A DNA stretch of 55,213 nt from Akkermansiaceae bacterium (GCA_903888515.1 CAISTY010000048.1:1-55213), one strand, 5' to 3'; positions 1 to 7,382 are shown, counted from the stretch's first letter. Made by a program: numbers and translations. The notes: generated by a model from the sequence alone, not told the origin.

Positions 1-1
1 G

Positions 2-421
2 CCAGGGGTGCTGTGCGAAACCTACCGACTGCGCTGGCGCATTGAGAAATCCTTCGACCAACAAGAACAGAAACTCGACGAGCGCAAGGCCTGGGCCACC
101 AGCGACACGGCCAAAACCATCCTGGTCATCTCCATCTGCTTCGCCAACAACCTGCTGCAACTTTTTAAAGCCACCCTCAAAACCGAGGAAGGCATCGAGG
201 ACACCAAAGTCATCAAGGCCTCTCACAAGGATCTGGACCGGCGCGAGGCCAATGCCAAAAAATCGGGCCGCCCATTTCCTAAGGCGCTCTTTCTTGACCT
301 CTATCGACCCACCGAACTTAGCCTTCAATTCATCCGCTGGCTACGCACCGCGCTCACGATTCCGACCTGCTACAGACAAGCCCTGGAACGCCTGCATCCA
401 CTCATGGAAAGTTACCTATAG
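2..421 (+). CDS. IS4-superfamily transposase, C-terminal part (cut by window edge)
   Basis: The reading frame is open at the left edge and ends at 421, giving about 139 residues. Near its start it has the spaced residues Y-x2-R-x3-E within YRLRWRIEKSF, the C-terminal signature of DDE transposases of the IS4 superfamily, followed by a basic helical tail. The N-terminal DDE residues lie outside the window, so intactness cannot be judged. It lies just upstream of the 80-bp repeat at 452 and the arsenic/mercury island, which suggests the island border is a site of insertion. The exact IS family is uncertain. Confidence 0.72.
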   Translation, partial: PGVLCETYRLRWRIEKSFDQQEQKLDERKAWATSDTAKTILVISICFANNLLQLFKATLKTEEGIEDTKVIKASHKDLDRREANAKKSGRPFPKALFLDLYRPTELSLQFIRWLRTALTIPTCYRQALERLHPLMESYL

Positions 422-451
422 ACTAACAATGGACAGGGTTGTCTAAAATCA

Positions 452-531
452 GGGAGCTTGCCAAACTTGTTCACATGGGCCATCCTGACACCTGTAGTCG
501 CCTAGCGCGGACCCAAGGCACCCACTCACAA
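452..531 (+). repeat. Dispersed ~80-bp direct repeat, copy 1
   Basis: The first 33 bases (gggagcttgccaaactt onward) match the segment at 16356 with a single mismatch, and the remainder matches with small gaps. In both places the repeat ends directly at an ATG start codon, here that of the FmdB-like gene at 532. The two copies are in the same orientation about 16 kb apart. The repeat can be translated through, but the two peptide versions are not well conserved, so I read it as non-coding. Confidence 0.7.
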
Positions 532-765
532 ATGACCACCTACGTCTATCAAACCATCCCGCAAGTGCCCGGCGAGGAACCGAGCTGTTTCGAGATCAAA
601 CAAAGCATGCATGATCAGCCGTTGACCACCCACCCGGAAACCGGCGAACCCATCCGCCGCGTCATTCTCGGCGGCTTCGGCATCTTGAACGGCGGCAAGG
701 CAACGCAACAGCCTGTGCCATCGGGCCGCGGCTGTTGCGGTGGCTCCGGCTGCGGTTGCCACTGA
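532..765 (+). CDS. FmdB-like small protein, zinc ribbon lost, Cys-rich tail
   Basis: This 77-residue protein follows the FmdB/zinc-ribbon pattern (MTTYVYQ start, QSM.D.PLT, then E.IRRVI.GG), but the CxxC pairs expected in that family are gone. The usual C-P-x-C-G is replaced by HPETG and only one Cys remains in the N-terminal half. The C-terminus instead carries GCCGGSGCGCH, a dense Cys/His cluster that could bind a soft metal. The start at 532 was chosen because the upstream part of the frame lies in the dispersed repeat. It is the first gene of the arsenic/mercury island, 110 bp before arsR. The function is unknown; a metal-binding accessory role is inferred. Confidence 0.7.
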   Translation: MTTYVYQTIPQVPGEEPSCFEIKQSMHDQPLTTHPETGEPIRRVILGGFGILNGGKATQQPVPSGRGCCGGSGCGCH

Positions 766-844
766 ATGAGCTGCGGACCTTGGTGAGGGGACGCAGCATC
801 GCCGCGCGTGTGGTCGCAAATCTTTTTTTTGCAAATTTTCCTTG

Positions 845-866
845 CGTATTTCGCGAAAACACGAAT
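845..866. promoter_or_regulatory. Putative ArsR operator upstream of arsR (copy 1)
   Basis: A perfect 10-bp palindrome, tttcgcgaaa (849-858), lies in an AT-rich stretch 18 bp before the arsR start, preceded by ttgcgtattt. The region before the second arsR (6464-6503) holds a related ttttcccgcgaaaa and ttgcgcgtattt. A palindrome just upstream of an ArsR gene fits autoregulation. The site is inferred. Confidence 0.45.
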
Positions 867-875
867 AGTAACGTC

Positions 876-1235
876 ATGCAGGGCCGCACGAAAGCGATTC
901 CACGATGGGCGGTGAAGCCGACGAAGACGGCACTCAAGCGCCAGGCCGAGGTGTTTAAAGCGCTAGGTCACCCTGGGCGCATGGCGATTGTCCATGCTTT
1001 GGGCAATGGCGAGGTGTGCGCCTGCGAGTTGGCCACGGTGGCCGGGTGTGCGCCTTCGACCACCTCGCGCCACCTGACGGTGCTGCGGCATGCCGGCTTG
1101 ATCGCCGACGAGCGGCGCGGCCAGCAGATTTTCTATCGGCTGACTTTTCCCTGTGTGCTCACCTTCGCCGAATGCATCAATCGGGTTGATGCCGGGGAAA
1201 AGGTGCAAACATTGCAGGTCGCCTGTTGTGCCTAA
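876..1235 (+). CDS. arsR: ArsR-family metalloregulator (first copy)
   Basis: The 119-residue winged-helix protein shows the ArsR pattern: A.VFKALGHPGRMAIV, then the metal-site motif EVCACELA (Cys48 and Cys50), and the recognition region STTSRHLTVLRHAGLI. Further cysteines occur near residue 58 and as a CC pair at the C-terminus. ArsR proteins repress their own operon and release DNA when arsenite or another thiophilic metal binds. The ATG at 876 was chosen because a palindromic operator candidate lies just upstream; longer forms would read through it. It heads the block that leads to hgcAB. The inducing metal cannot be read from the sequence. Confidence 0.9.
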   Translation: MQGRTKAIPRWAVKPTKTALKRQAEVFKALGHPGRMAIVHALGNGEVCACELATVAGCAPSTTSRHLTVLRHAGLIADERRGQQIFYRLTFPCVLTFAECINRVDAGEKVQTLQVACCA

Positions 1236-1242
1236 CGGAAAA

Positions 1243-1294
1243 ATCCAAGATCCCAAATCCCAAATCTGAAATCTGAAATCTGAAATCTGAAATC
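1243..1294 (+). repeat. Heptad-phased tandem repeat array
   Basis: Seven full 7-bp units in strict phase (variants of atccaag, atcccaa and four copies of atctgaa) plus a partial unit fill the gap between arsR and the thioredoxin gene and stop exactly at its ATG. No Shine-Dalgarno sequence is left for the downstream gene. Confidence 0.85.
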
Positions 1295-1672
1295 ATGAAC
1301 ATACTCATCATCGGCCCCGGTTGCCACAAATGCAAGACACTCGCGCAACTCACCGAGCAAGCGGTTGCGGAACTCGGCATCACCGCCGAAATCACCAAGG
1401 TCACCGACCTCAAGCAAATCATGGCGTTGGGCGTGATGATGACGCCTGCGCTGGTCGTGGACGGCACCGTCAAGGTATCCGGGCGGGTGCCCGGTATCGT
1501 CGAAATCAAGGCCATGGTCTGTGGTGCGACGCAAACCCTCTTGGAATCCGGTCTGAGCCCCGCTGATGTGATCAACCTCATTCCCGTGAAACCCTTGGCA
1601 GCTATGGAACCACAAGTCACCGAGACTTACCGGACCTGCCTGCCCGCTATCTATCAGAAGATTAAACCGTAA
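1295..1672 (+). CDS. Small thioredoxin-fold redox protein (redox-active disulfide protein 2 type)
   Basis: This protein of 125 residues starts MNILIIGPGCHKC, with the active-site C-x2-C in the first helix of a thioredoxin fold, and has the cis-Pro region MMTPALVVDG and an SGRVPG loop. This matches the archaeal/bacterial small thioredoxin-like proteins often found beside arsenic genes and ArsP permeases. It probably passes electrons between a thioredoxin reductase or CcdA partner and a metal-handling protein in the cytoplasm. The C-terminal ~45 residues with an extra Cys are unusual for the family, which is normally about 80 residues. It has no clear ribosome binding site because the heptad array abuts the ATG. 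Confidence 0.85.
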   Translation: MNILIIGPGCHKCKTLAQLTEQAVAELGITAEITKVTDLKQIMALGVMMTPALVVDGTVKVSGRVPGIVEIKAMVCGATQTLLESGLSPADVINLIPVKPLAAMEPQVTETYRTCLPAIYQKIKP

Positions 1673-1712
1673 TCACGGATCCAGCCCAATCAAAAGACAC
1701 AATAATCCAATC

Positions 1713-2996
1713 ATGAAAACACCTGCTAGAATTGTGATTGTTCTGCTCGTTGTGGGAGCGGCCGCTGCGACCATCATCCTCAAAGGCAACAAATCACGCG
1801 ACGCCGCCAACCCAACAACCGCCGTGGTGACCAGCGACGCTGCGGCGGCTACCGATGCGACGGCCAAGCTTCCCAAGCTTCTGGACCTCGGTGCAACCAA
1901 ATGCATTCCCTGTAAAATGATGGCTCCGATTCTGGAAGAGCTGAAGAAGGAATATGCCGGCAAAATGAAAGTCGAGTTTATCGACGTGTGGCAGAATGAG
2001 GACGCCGGGAAGAAATATGGTGTCGAGATGATACCCACTCAGATTTTCTATGACGCCAACGGCAAGGAATTGTTCCGCCACACCGGTTTTTTCGGCAAGG
2101 AGGACATTCTCGCCAAGTGGAAGGAACTGGGCGTGGATATCAGCGGTGGCAAGCCTGCTGCGGGGATCGTGCGCGAGACCCCGGTGGCCGCAGACACCCG
2201 CCCTCGCGACAGCGTTTGCTTCATGTGCGACGGAACCATTGATCCCAAGACCAAGGCGCTGGTGAAAGGCCAGGCCGAGCAGCATGCCTTTTGTGCACCC
2301 CACTGCTACTTCATCTACTTTTCCAGTTTGGTGAACCCGGATGCGAAGGCTGAGGAGGCCAAGGTCAGCGTGACGGATTGGGAGAACGGCAACCTGGTTC
2401 CATCCGCAACAGCCAGCTATCTCTACGGCATGGGCACCAAGGGCCGCGCCACCATCAAGGCGTTCGCGACGGGCGAGGCAGCTACCAAGGAGCAACAGTC
2501 GGCCCCCGGCAACCTGGTCACCTGGGACGTGCTCAAGGCCAAGGAACTGACCACGCGCTGCGCGTTTTGCGACCGTGCCGTTTATCCCGAGGACGCCTGC
2601 GGGGTCGAGTTCGGCAGCACGCACGGCCACGGCTGCTGCACCCATTGTTCGCTGGGCGTTGCCGCGCGACTCAAGCAGGACATTGAAATCGAAGCCAAGG
2701 ACGGACTAACAGGAGAGATGATCCGGGTGAAAACCCTGGATGGACAGATTGCCTCGTTAGAACCGGGGACGGCCATTGCCTGGTTTGGTCAGAAGAAAGG
2801 ACCGGACGGCAAATGGGTTTCCGCCGGGTGCTTCAAGCAGGGATTTTTCGTCAATGAAACCAATCTGCAAAAGTGGCTGGACGCGCGTCCGGCGATGACC
2901 GGCCGGCAAATCACCATCGCGCAGGCACTATCCGACAAGATGAAGCTCAGCCCTGAGCAGATCGCGAAAGCCTGCAAACTCGGCGAGTGCAAGTGA
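1713..2996 (+). CDS. Membrane-anchored thioredoxin fused to NosL-like Cys-rich domain
   Basis: The 427-residue protein has an N-terminal hydrophobic anchor (about residues 5-22) and then a thioredoxin domain with the active site CIPCK and cis-Pro MIPTQIFYD, ending near residue 145. The rest is Cys-rich: CFMCDG, a CAPHC motif, a segment VTDWENGNLV resembling NosL/copper-chaperone proteins, then CAFCD and HGHGCCTHC, and a Cys near the very C-terminus. The anchor predicts an extracytoplasmic position. It lies between a small thioredoxin and an ArsP-like permease in the hgc block. A role in reducing or delivering a thiophilic metal is inferred. Organomercurial lyase was considered, but its catalytic arrangement was not recognised. 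Confidence 0.75.
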   Translation: MKTPARIVIVLLVVGAAAATIILKGNKSRDAANPTTAVVTSDAAAATDATAKLPKLLDLGATKCIPCKMMAPILEELKKEYAGKMKVEFIDVWQNEDAGKKYGVEMIPTQIFYDANGKELFRHTGFFGKEDILAKWKELGVDISGGKPAAGIVRETPVAADTRPRDSVCFMCDGTIDPKTKALVKGQAEQHAFCAPHCYFIYFSSLVNPDAKAEEAKVSVTDWENGNLVPSATASYLYGMGTKGRATIKAFATGEAATKEQQSAPGNLVTWDVLKAKELTTRCAFCDRAVYPEDACGVEFGSTHGHGCCTHCSLGVAARLKQDIEIEAKDGLTGEMIRVKTLDGQIASLEPGTAIAWFGQKKGPDGKWVSAGCFKQGFFVNETNLQKWLDARPAMTGRQITIAQALSDKMKLSPEQIAKACKLGECK

Positions 2997-3050
2997 GGTG
3001 CCCAGCCGTCAATCGGCAGTGATTGCCATGCCACAACTGATTATATAGCC

Positions 3051-4352
3051 ATGAACGACGTCAAGAAATTCGCATGTCTGTTAGGAGTGTTTCTGCTGGC
3101 CTATTTTGTGCCGTTTGATCATCCGGAGGCAGCCAACGCAATTCTGGAGGGATTCCGGCTGCTCCAGTGGTATGCGGTGAATCACACTCTGGCATGCGTG
3201 GTGCCGGCCATGTTCATCGCGGGTGCGATTTCCACGTTTCTGTCGCAGGTGTCGGTGATGCGATATCTGGGGCCGCGGTCGAATCGGACGCTGGCCTATG
3301 GGGTGGCGTCGGTGTCAGGCATGATCCTGGCGGTATGCTCGTGCAGCGTGCTGCCGATGTTTGCGGGGATTTACACGATGGGTGCGGGTTTGGGGCCGGC
3401 CAGCGCGTTCCTGTATTCGGGACCGGCGATCAATGTGCTGGCGGTTTTCCTCTCCGCGCGGGTGTTGGGGCTCGACCTGGGTATCGCGCGGGCTGTGGGG
3501 GCGATCACGTTCGCGGTCATCATCGGGCTGTTGATGCACTTGGTTTTCCGCCGGAGCGAGGGTCTGCGCCAGGAAAAACTGCTGCAGATGCCTGAGGAGA
3601 CAGCCAGTCCGCGGCCGCTGTGGAAGACGGCTTTGTTTTTTGCTGCGATGGTGATGTTCCTGATTTTCAGTGATTGGTATAACACCAACGATGTGACGAT
3701 CACGCTGAATGACGGGACGAGGATTGAGGCCAACGTGCGCTTTTCGCGCCCGGAGTCTGTGGAAATCCAAGCCTACGACACGGCCGGGCGTTTGGGAACG
3801 GAATTGCGCCGCTTGAGCCGGACTGATATTCTAACAATTACGCCAAAGCCCGGATGGGTGATGACGGTGCACGGCATGAAGTGGGTGCTGGCGGGATTCA
3901 TGGGGTTGGTGGTTGCGCTGATGACGTGGCGGTGGTTCAACCCGCAAGAGCGCAAAGACTGGATGAAAGCCACTTGGGATTTCGGCCTGATGATTGTGCC
4001 ACTGCTGTTTGGCGGGGTGTTTGTTACGGGTGTGATTGGCGCATTGATCCCGGAGAGCCAGGTGGCCACATGGGTTGGCGGCAACAGCCTCGCCTCCAAT
4101 TTCGTCGCCGCGTTCGTCGGGATGATCTGGTATTTCGCGACGTTGACCGAGATTCCAATCGTGGAAATGCTCACACGCTTGGGCATGGGCAAAGGCCCCG
4201 CGCTCGCGTTGTTGCTGGCAGGCCCCGCGCTGTCGTTGCCCAGCATTCTGGTGATCAACAAGATCATCGGTGCCCGGAAGACCTTTGTTTTCTGCTTTCT
4301 TGTGGTGGTGATGTCCACGATTGTCGGCATGGCATTCGGCGCGTTGGCGTGA
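3051..4352 (+). CDS. arsP: ArsP-type permease (PF03773-like), with extracytoplasmic insertion
   Basis: The 433-residue polytopic membrane protein has the family hallmark VCSCSVLPMFAGIYTMGAG followed by LYSGPAINVLAV, and a matching second half (EIPIVEMLTRLGMGKGPALA, then LLAGPALSLPSI). Members of this family include ArsP, which exports methylated and aromatic organoarsenicals. Between the two halves, at about residues 208-270, lies a non-membrane insertion rich in beta-type sequence (VTITLNDGTRIEANV). Its place directly upstream of the CcdA and hgcAB genes makes organometal export a plausible job. The substrate itself is not readable. Symbol use is by family. Confidence 0.85.
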   Translation: MNDVKKFACLLGVFLLAYFVPFDHPEAANAILEGFRLLQWYAVNHTLACVVPAMFIAGAISTFLSQVSVMRYLGPRSNRTLAYGVASVSGMILAVCSCSVLPMFAGIYTMGAGLGPASAFLYSGPAINVLAVFLSARVLGLDLGIARAVGAITFAVIIGLLMHLVFRRSEGLRQEKLLQMPEETASPRPLWKTALFFAAMVMFLIFSDWYNTNDVTITLNDGTRIEANVRFSRPESVEIQAYDTAGRLGTELRRLSRTDILTITPKPGWVMTVHGMKWVLAGFMGLVVALMTWRWFNPQERKDWMKATWDFGLMIVPLLFGGVFVTGVIGALIPESQVATWVGGNSLASNFVAAFVGMIWYFATLTEIPIVEMLTRLGMGKGPALALLLAGPALSLPSILVINKIIGARKTFVFCFLVVVMSTIVGMAFGALA

Positions 4353-4381
4353 TTCTAACGGAACTTGTCGATATCATCATC

Positions 4382-5080
4382 ATGGAAACCATCTTCACCC
4401 ACCTCAGTCACGCGGTCGAAGGCGCGCCACTCATTGCGCTGGGTGCCGCCGTGGTCTGGGGCATTCTGAGCATCGTGCTCAGCCCGTGCCATTTGGCGAG
4501 CATTCCGCTCATCGTTGGTTTCATCAGCGAGCAGGGTCCGGTCACCACGCGCCGAGCGTTCTGGACCTCGACCTTGTTCGCCGTGGGCATACTCGTCACC
4601 ATCGCGGCGATCGGCGCGATCACAGCGGGCGCGGGACGCATGCTGGGCGACGTCGGGCGTTACGGGAATTATTTTGTGGCGCTCATTTTCTTCGTGGTGG
4701 GTCTTCATTTGTTAGGTGTGATCCCGCTGCCATTCTCCGGGCCGGGGCAAGTGGGCATGAAGCGCAAGGGGATGCTCGCCGCATTGATTCTCGGCTTGGT
4801 GTTTGGCGTGGCCCTGGGGCCCTGCACCTTCGCCTACATGGCCCCGATGCTGGGCGTCACCTTCAAGCTGGCGCAGACCGCCCCGTGGTATGGCGCGTCA
4901 TTGTTGTTGGCCTACGGCGTCGGCCACTGTGCGGTGATCGTGCTGGCCGGCACCTCCACCGAGGTGGTGCAGAAATTCCTCAACTGGAACGAGCAATCCA
5001 AGGCGGTCACCCGGATCAAGAGTGCGTGTGGCGCGCTTGTTGTGTTAGGCGGCATTTGGATGATCTACACGGCTCCCTGA
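4382..5080 (+). CDS. CcdA/DsbD-type transmembrane electron carrier (first copy)
   Basis: The 232-residue membrane protein has about six hydrophobic segments and the two CcdA-type intramembrane Cys-Pro motifs, SPCHLASIPL in the first helix and GPCTFAYMAPML in the fourth. CcdA proteins move electrons from cytoplasmic thioredoxin across the membrane to extracytoplasmic redox proteins; the anchored thioredoxin-NosL fusion two genes upstream is a natural acceptor. The ATG at 4382 follows the permease stop by about 30 bp, and the hgcA start follows 12 bp after the stop, so co-transcription is very likely. Confidence 0.88.
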   Translation: METIFTHLSHAVEGAPLIALGAAVVWGILSIVLSPCHLASIPLIVGFISEQGPVTTRRAFWTSTLFAVGILVTIAAIGAITAGAGRMLGDVGRYGNYFVALIFFVVGLHLLGVIPLPFSGPGQVGMKRKGMLAALILGLVFGVALGPCTFAYMAPMLGVTFKLAQTAPWYGASLLLAYGVGHCAVIVLAGTSTEVVQKFLNWNEQSKAVTRIKSACGALVVLGGIWMIYTAP

Positions 5081-5092
5081 TAACTGTCAGTT

Positions 5093-6124
5093 ATGAACTC
5101 TGACAAATGTTGCTGTAAGCAAAGCGCGGATTGCGGTGGTTCGTCGCAGCACGTTCGCACACTCACGCCCGACTGGGGAGTGTCTGATTTTCTGGGCATG
5201 ATTCGCGTGCGTCTTGGTTGCGGGCGCATGTCCTACGGCATGGAACCGGGGTTGTACGCCATGGGCAGCCCTACCCCGGAGTCGCCGGTGCTGGCGACGG
5301 CCAATTACAAACTGACGGTTGACGTGCTGCGGCGTGAATTGGGCGATCGCGATCTGTGGCTGCTGGTTCTCGACACGGCCAACGTCAATGTCTGGTGCGC
5401 TGCGGGCAAGGGGCTATTTGGCACGGCGGAGTTGACGAGGCAGATCGAAGCGACACGGCTCGCGCAACATGTGACGCGCCGCCGGGTCATCCTGCCGCAA
5501 CTCGGCGCGCCGGGTGTGGCCGCGCACAAGGTGAAGAGTCAGACGGGGTTCCATGTCGTCTATGGCCCGGTGCGAGCCAAGGACATTCCTGAATTCCTCG
5601 ACAACGGCCAAGACGCGACACCAGAGATGCGCCGCGTGACGTTTCCGCTAGGCGAGCGGTTGGCTCTAACGCCAATTGAATTGCGTCAACAATTCCGCGC
5701 TGCGCTGATTCTGGTGCTGGCCCTTGGCCTGACACCCGTCATCTGGCGCGGTTGGGATCAGGGCTTGTGGAACCACGGTTTGCGCGGAGCCATGGCTGGA
5801 GTTGCATGCTGGCTTGCAGGCTGCCTGCTCGGCCCCGCGCTGCTTCCATGGCTTCCTGGACGCGCTTTCTGGGTGAAAGGCGCATTTCTCGGCGCGGCCC
5901 TGGCGGCGGGCCTTGCCTTGACTGGTGTTGTCCAGGGACTTCTTCCCGGGTTGGGCGCCATGCTTTGGTTGGGCGCGGGTGTTTCCTTCCTGCTGATGAA
6001 CTTCACCGGATGCTCGACATTCACTTCGCTATCGGGTGTGAAGCGAGAGATGAAGGCCATCCCCGCACAAATTGCCGCCGGCACCATGGGACTTGTTCTG
6101 TGGTCAACCGGCTGGTGGCTGTGA
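5093..6124 (+). CDS. hgcA: Mercury methylation corrinoid protein HgcA
   Basis: The 343-residue protein contains NVWCAAGKGLFGT, the strictly conserved cap-helix motif of HgcA, with the cobalt-ligating Cys at residue 102 (codon 5396-5398). The corrinoid-binding domain spans about residues 25-200 (VLATANYKLT, PQLGAPGVAAHKVK, GFHVVYGPVRAKDIPEFL). Five hydrophobic segments follow (about 205-343), including LLMNFTGCSTFTSL. Length and order match known HgcA (about 340 residues). HgcA transfers a methyl group from its corrinoid to Hg(II), giving methylmercury, and needs HgcB to be re-reduced; hgcB is the next gene, 32 bp on. The N-terminus carries an unusual KCCCKQSADC cluster. The context is an arsenic-resistance island. 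No alternative family has this motif. Confidence 0.96.
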   Translation: MNSDKCCCKQSADCGGSSQHVRTLTPDWGVSDFLGMIRVRLGCGRMSYGMEPGLYAMGSPTPESPVLATANYKLTVDVLRRELGDRDLWLLVLDTANVNVWCAAGKGLFGTAELTRQIEATRLAQHVTRRRVILPQLGAPGVAAHKVKSQTGFHVVYGPVRAKDIPEFLDNGQDATPEMRRVTFPLGERLALTPIELRQQFRAALILVLALGLTPVIWRGWDQGLWNHGLRGAMAGVACWLAGCLLGPALLPWLPGRAFWVKGAFLGAALAAGLALTGVVQGLLPGLGAMLWLGAGVSFLLMNFTGCSTFTSLSGVKREMKAIPAQIAAGTMGLVLWSTGWWL

Positions 6125-6156
6125 CCAACACCGTATTTCCTAACTGAACACCATAT

Positions 6157-6438
6157 ATGCGCTATCTCAAGAATGTCGTCACCCTGCAACTGAATGAATC
6201 GGTATGCATTGGCTGCGGCCGCTGCGTCGAGGTATGCCCCCATGCCGTGTTTCATATTCACCATCGCCGAGCCGTCATCGTTGATCGCGACGCCTGCATG
6301 GAATGCGGTGCGTGCGCCCGCAATTGCCCGGTGGATGCCGTCTCTGTCATTGCCGGTGTCGGCTGTGTCACAGGATTGCTCAACCGGGCGCTTGGGCGCA
6401 AAGGCGATTGTTGTTGCACTGAAGACTCGTGCTGCTAA
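6157..6438 (+). CDS. hgcB: HgcB, [4Fe-4S] ferredoxin partner of HgcA
   Basis: The 93-residue protein has two [4Fe-4S] motifs: Cys17/20/23/27 in CIGCGRCVEVCP and Cys47/50/53/57 in CMECGACARNCP. The C-M-E-C-G-A-C form is diagnostic of HgcB. It also has the additional conserved Cys of the family (Cys70 in VGCVTG) and the vicinal C-terminal cysteines (CC at 92-93), preceded here by a further CCC at 85-87. HgcB reduces the HgcA cobalt centre, and its extra cysteines are thought to bind and hand over Hg(II). It directly follows hgcA and precedes the second arsR. Confidence 0.95.
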   Translation: MRYLKNVVTLQLNESVCIGCGRCVEVCPHAVFHIHHRRAVIVDRDACMECGACARNCPVDAVSVIAGVGCVTGLLNRALGRKGDCCCTEDSCC

Positions 6439-6463
6439 TCACCACCTGAGCACCAAAACTGAA

Positions 6464-6503
6464 TTTTCCCGCGAAAAATCAATATTTGCACTTGCGCGTA
6501 TTT
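6464..6503. promoter_or_regulatory. Putative promoter/operator before second arsR
   Basis: The 91-bp gap between hgcB and the second arsR is AT-rich and holds the imperfect palindrome ttttcccgcgaaaa (6464-6477) and cttgcgcgtattt (6491-6503). Both resemble sequence before the first arsR (ttgcgtattt and tttcgcgaaa). This suggests a shared ArsR-type operator and an internal promoter for arsC onward. Confidence 0.4.
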
Positions 6504-6529
6504 AATCGGCGGCTTAAATAAAGGCTGTC

Positions 6530-6898
6530 ATGGCCGTCAAGCAAACCGCATCAGAGCAGGTCGTCGCGATCTACAAGTGCCTGTGCGACGTCAATCGTCT
6601 GCGGATTCTCAATCTCCTGCGCATTGAGTCGCAGTGTGTTTGCCACATTGAGAAGGTGCTCGGCATCGGCCCGGTGAGAACCTCCCAGCAACTCGCGTAT
6701 CTGCGTCGCCATGGAATGGTGGAGGTAGAGGTCCGCGGCACATGGCGGGTGTACTCGCTGCCCGCCAAACCGGGACCGGAATTGGCGGCCAACCTTGCCT
6801 GCCTGCAAGACTGCATTTTCGAAGGCAAAAACTTCCGGGAGGATCTCGCCCGCCTGAAGAAAATCCGCCAGGGCAAATGCGGCCCCAAGCCGATCTAA
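6530..6898 (+). CDS. arsR: ArsR-family metalloregulator (second copy)
   Basis: The 122-residue winged-helix protein has IYKCLCDVNRLRILNLL, the metal motif QCVCHIEKVL (Cys36 and Cys38) and the recognition stretch VRTSQQLAYLRRHGMV. It differs from the first ArsR in this island, which has a CAC metal motif and a longer N-terminal tail, so the two are paralogues rather than a recent duplication. It starts 91 bp after hgcB and precedes arsC by 16 bp, fitting an ars repressor that may also control hgcAB read-through. Confidence 0.92.
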   Translation: MAVKQTASEQVVAIYKCLCDVNRLRILNLLRIESQCVCHIEKVLGIGPVRTSQQLAYLRRHGMVEVEVRGTWRVYSLPAKPGPELAANLACLQDCIFEGKNFREDLARLKKIRQGKCGPKPI

Positions 6899-6914
6899 CA
6901 AACCACTATTATTC

Positions 6915-7382
6915 ATGCCCTCTCCGCCTTTACCCATCGTCCTGATCCTTTGCACTGGCAATTCGTGCCGCAGTCACCTGGCGGAAGGCATCCTGCGCCA
7001 AGCCGCCGCTGACAGGCTGGACGTGCGCAGTGCCGGATCGAATCCCGCCGGTTATGTTCATCCGCTGGCCATCCGGGTCATGGCCGAGATCGGCATCGAT
7101 ATTTCCGCACACCGGAGCAAGCACATGGACGAATTTCTCCAACAGAACGTGGAGACCGTGATCACAGTCTGCGGCAATGCCGACCAAGCCTGCCCGATGT
7201 TTTCCGGCCAACTCAACCGCCATCATTGGGGATTCGACGATCCGGCCCATGCACAAGGCAGTGTGGATGAACAACTGGCCGTATTTCGCCGGGTGCGCGA
7301 CCAAATCAAAATGGTTTTCGAGGCCTACGCCGATGGACGGCGTGACGAGGCGAATAACAACACAACCAACAACCTATCATGA
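6915..7382 (+). CDS. arsC: Arsenate reductase, thioredoxin-coupled LMW-PTP type
   Basis: The 155-residue protein begins with the phosphatase-like loop LCTGNSCRSHLAEG (Cys13-x5-Arg19) and has the two extra redox cysteines Cys86 and Cys93 in VCGNADQACP, spaced as in the thioredoxin-dependent arsenate reductases. It reduces As(V) to As(III) in the cytoplasm using a Cys relay regenerated by thioredoxin. It follows arsR, and its stop overlaps the start of the next gene (ATGA at 7379), so the two are translationally coupled. Confidence 0.95.
   Translation: MPSPPLPIVLILCTGNSCRSHLAEGILRQAAADRLDVRSAGSNPAGYVHPLAIRVMAEIGIDISAHRSKHMDEFLQQNVETVITVCGNADQACPMFSGQLNRHHWGFDDPAHAQGSVDEQLAVFRRVRDQIKMVFEAYADGRRDEANNNTTNNLS

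Noticed and set aside
1794..2645. Long minus-strand ORF of 283 codons
   Set aside because: It is antisense to the well-supported thioredoxin-NosL gene and has no protein-like motifs.
1713..2996. Organomercurial lyase (MerB) for the C-terminal part of the Trx fusion
   Set aside because: The Cys-rich pattern and VTDWENG segment look more like NosL; the MerB catalytic Cys-Asp-Cys arrangement is not recognisable.
3854..4381. N-terminal extension of the CcdA-like ORF
   Set aside because: The extension runs through the permease gene in another frame and lacks hydrophobic order; the ATG at 4382 fits the family.
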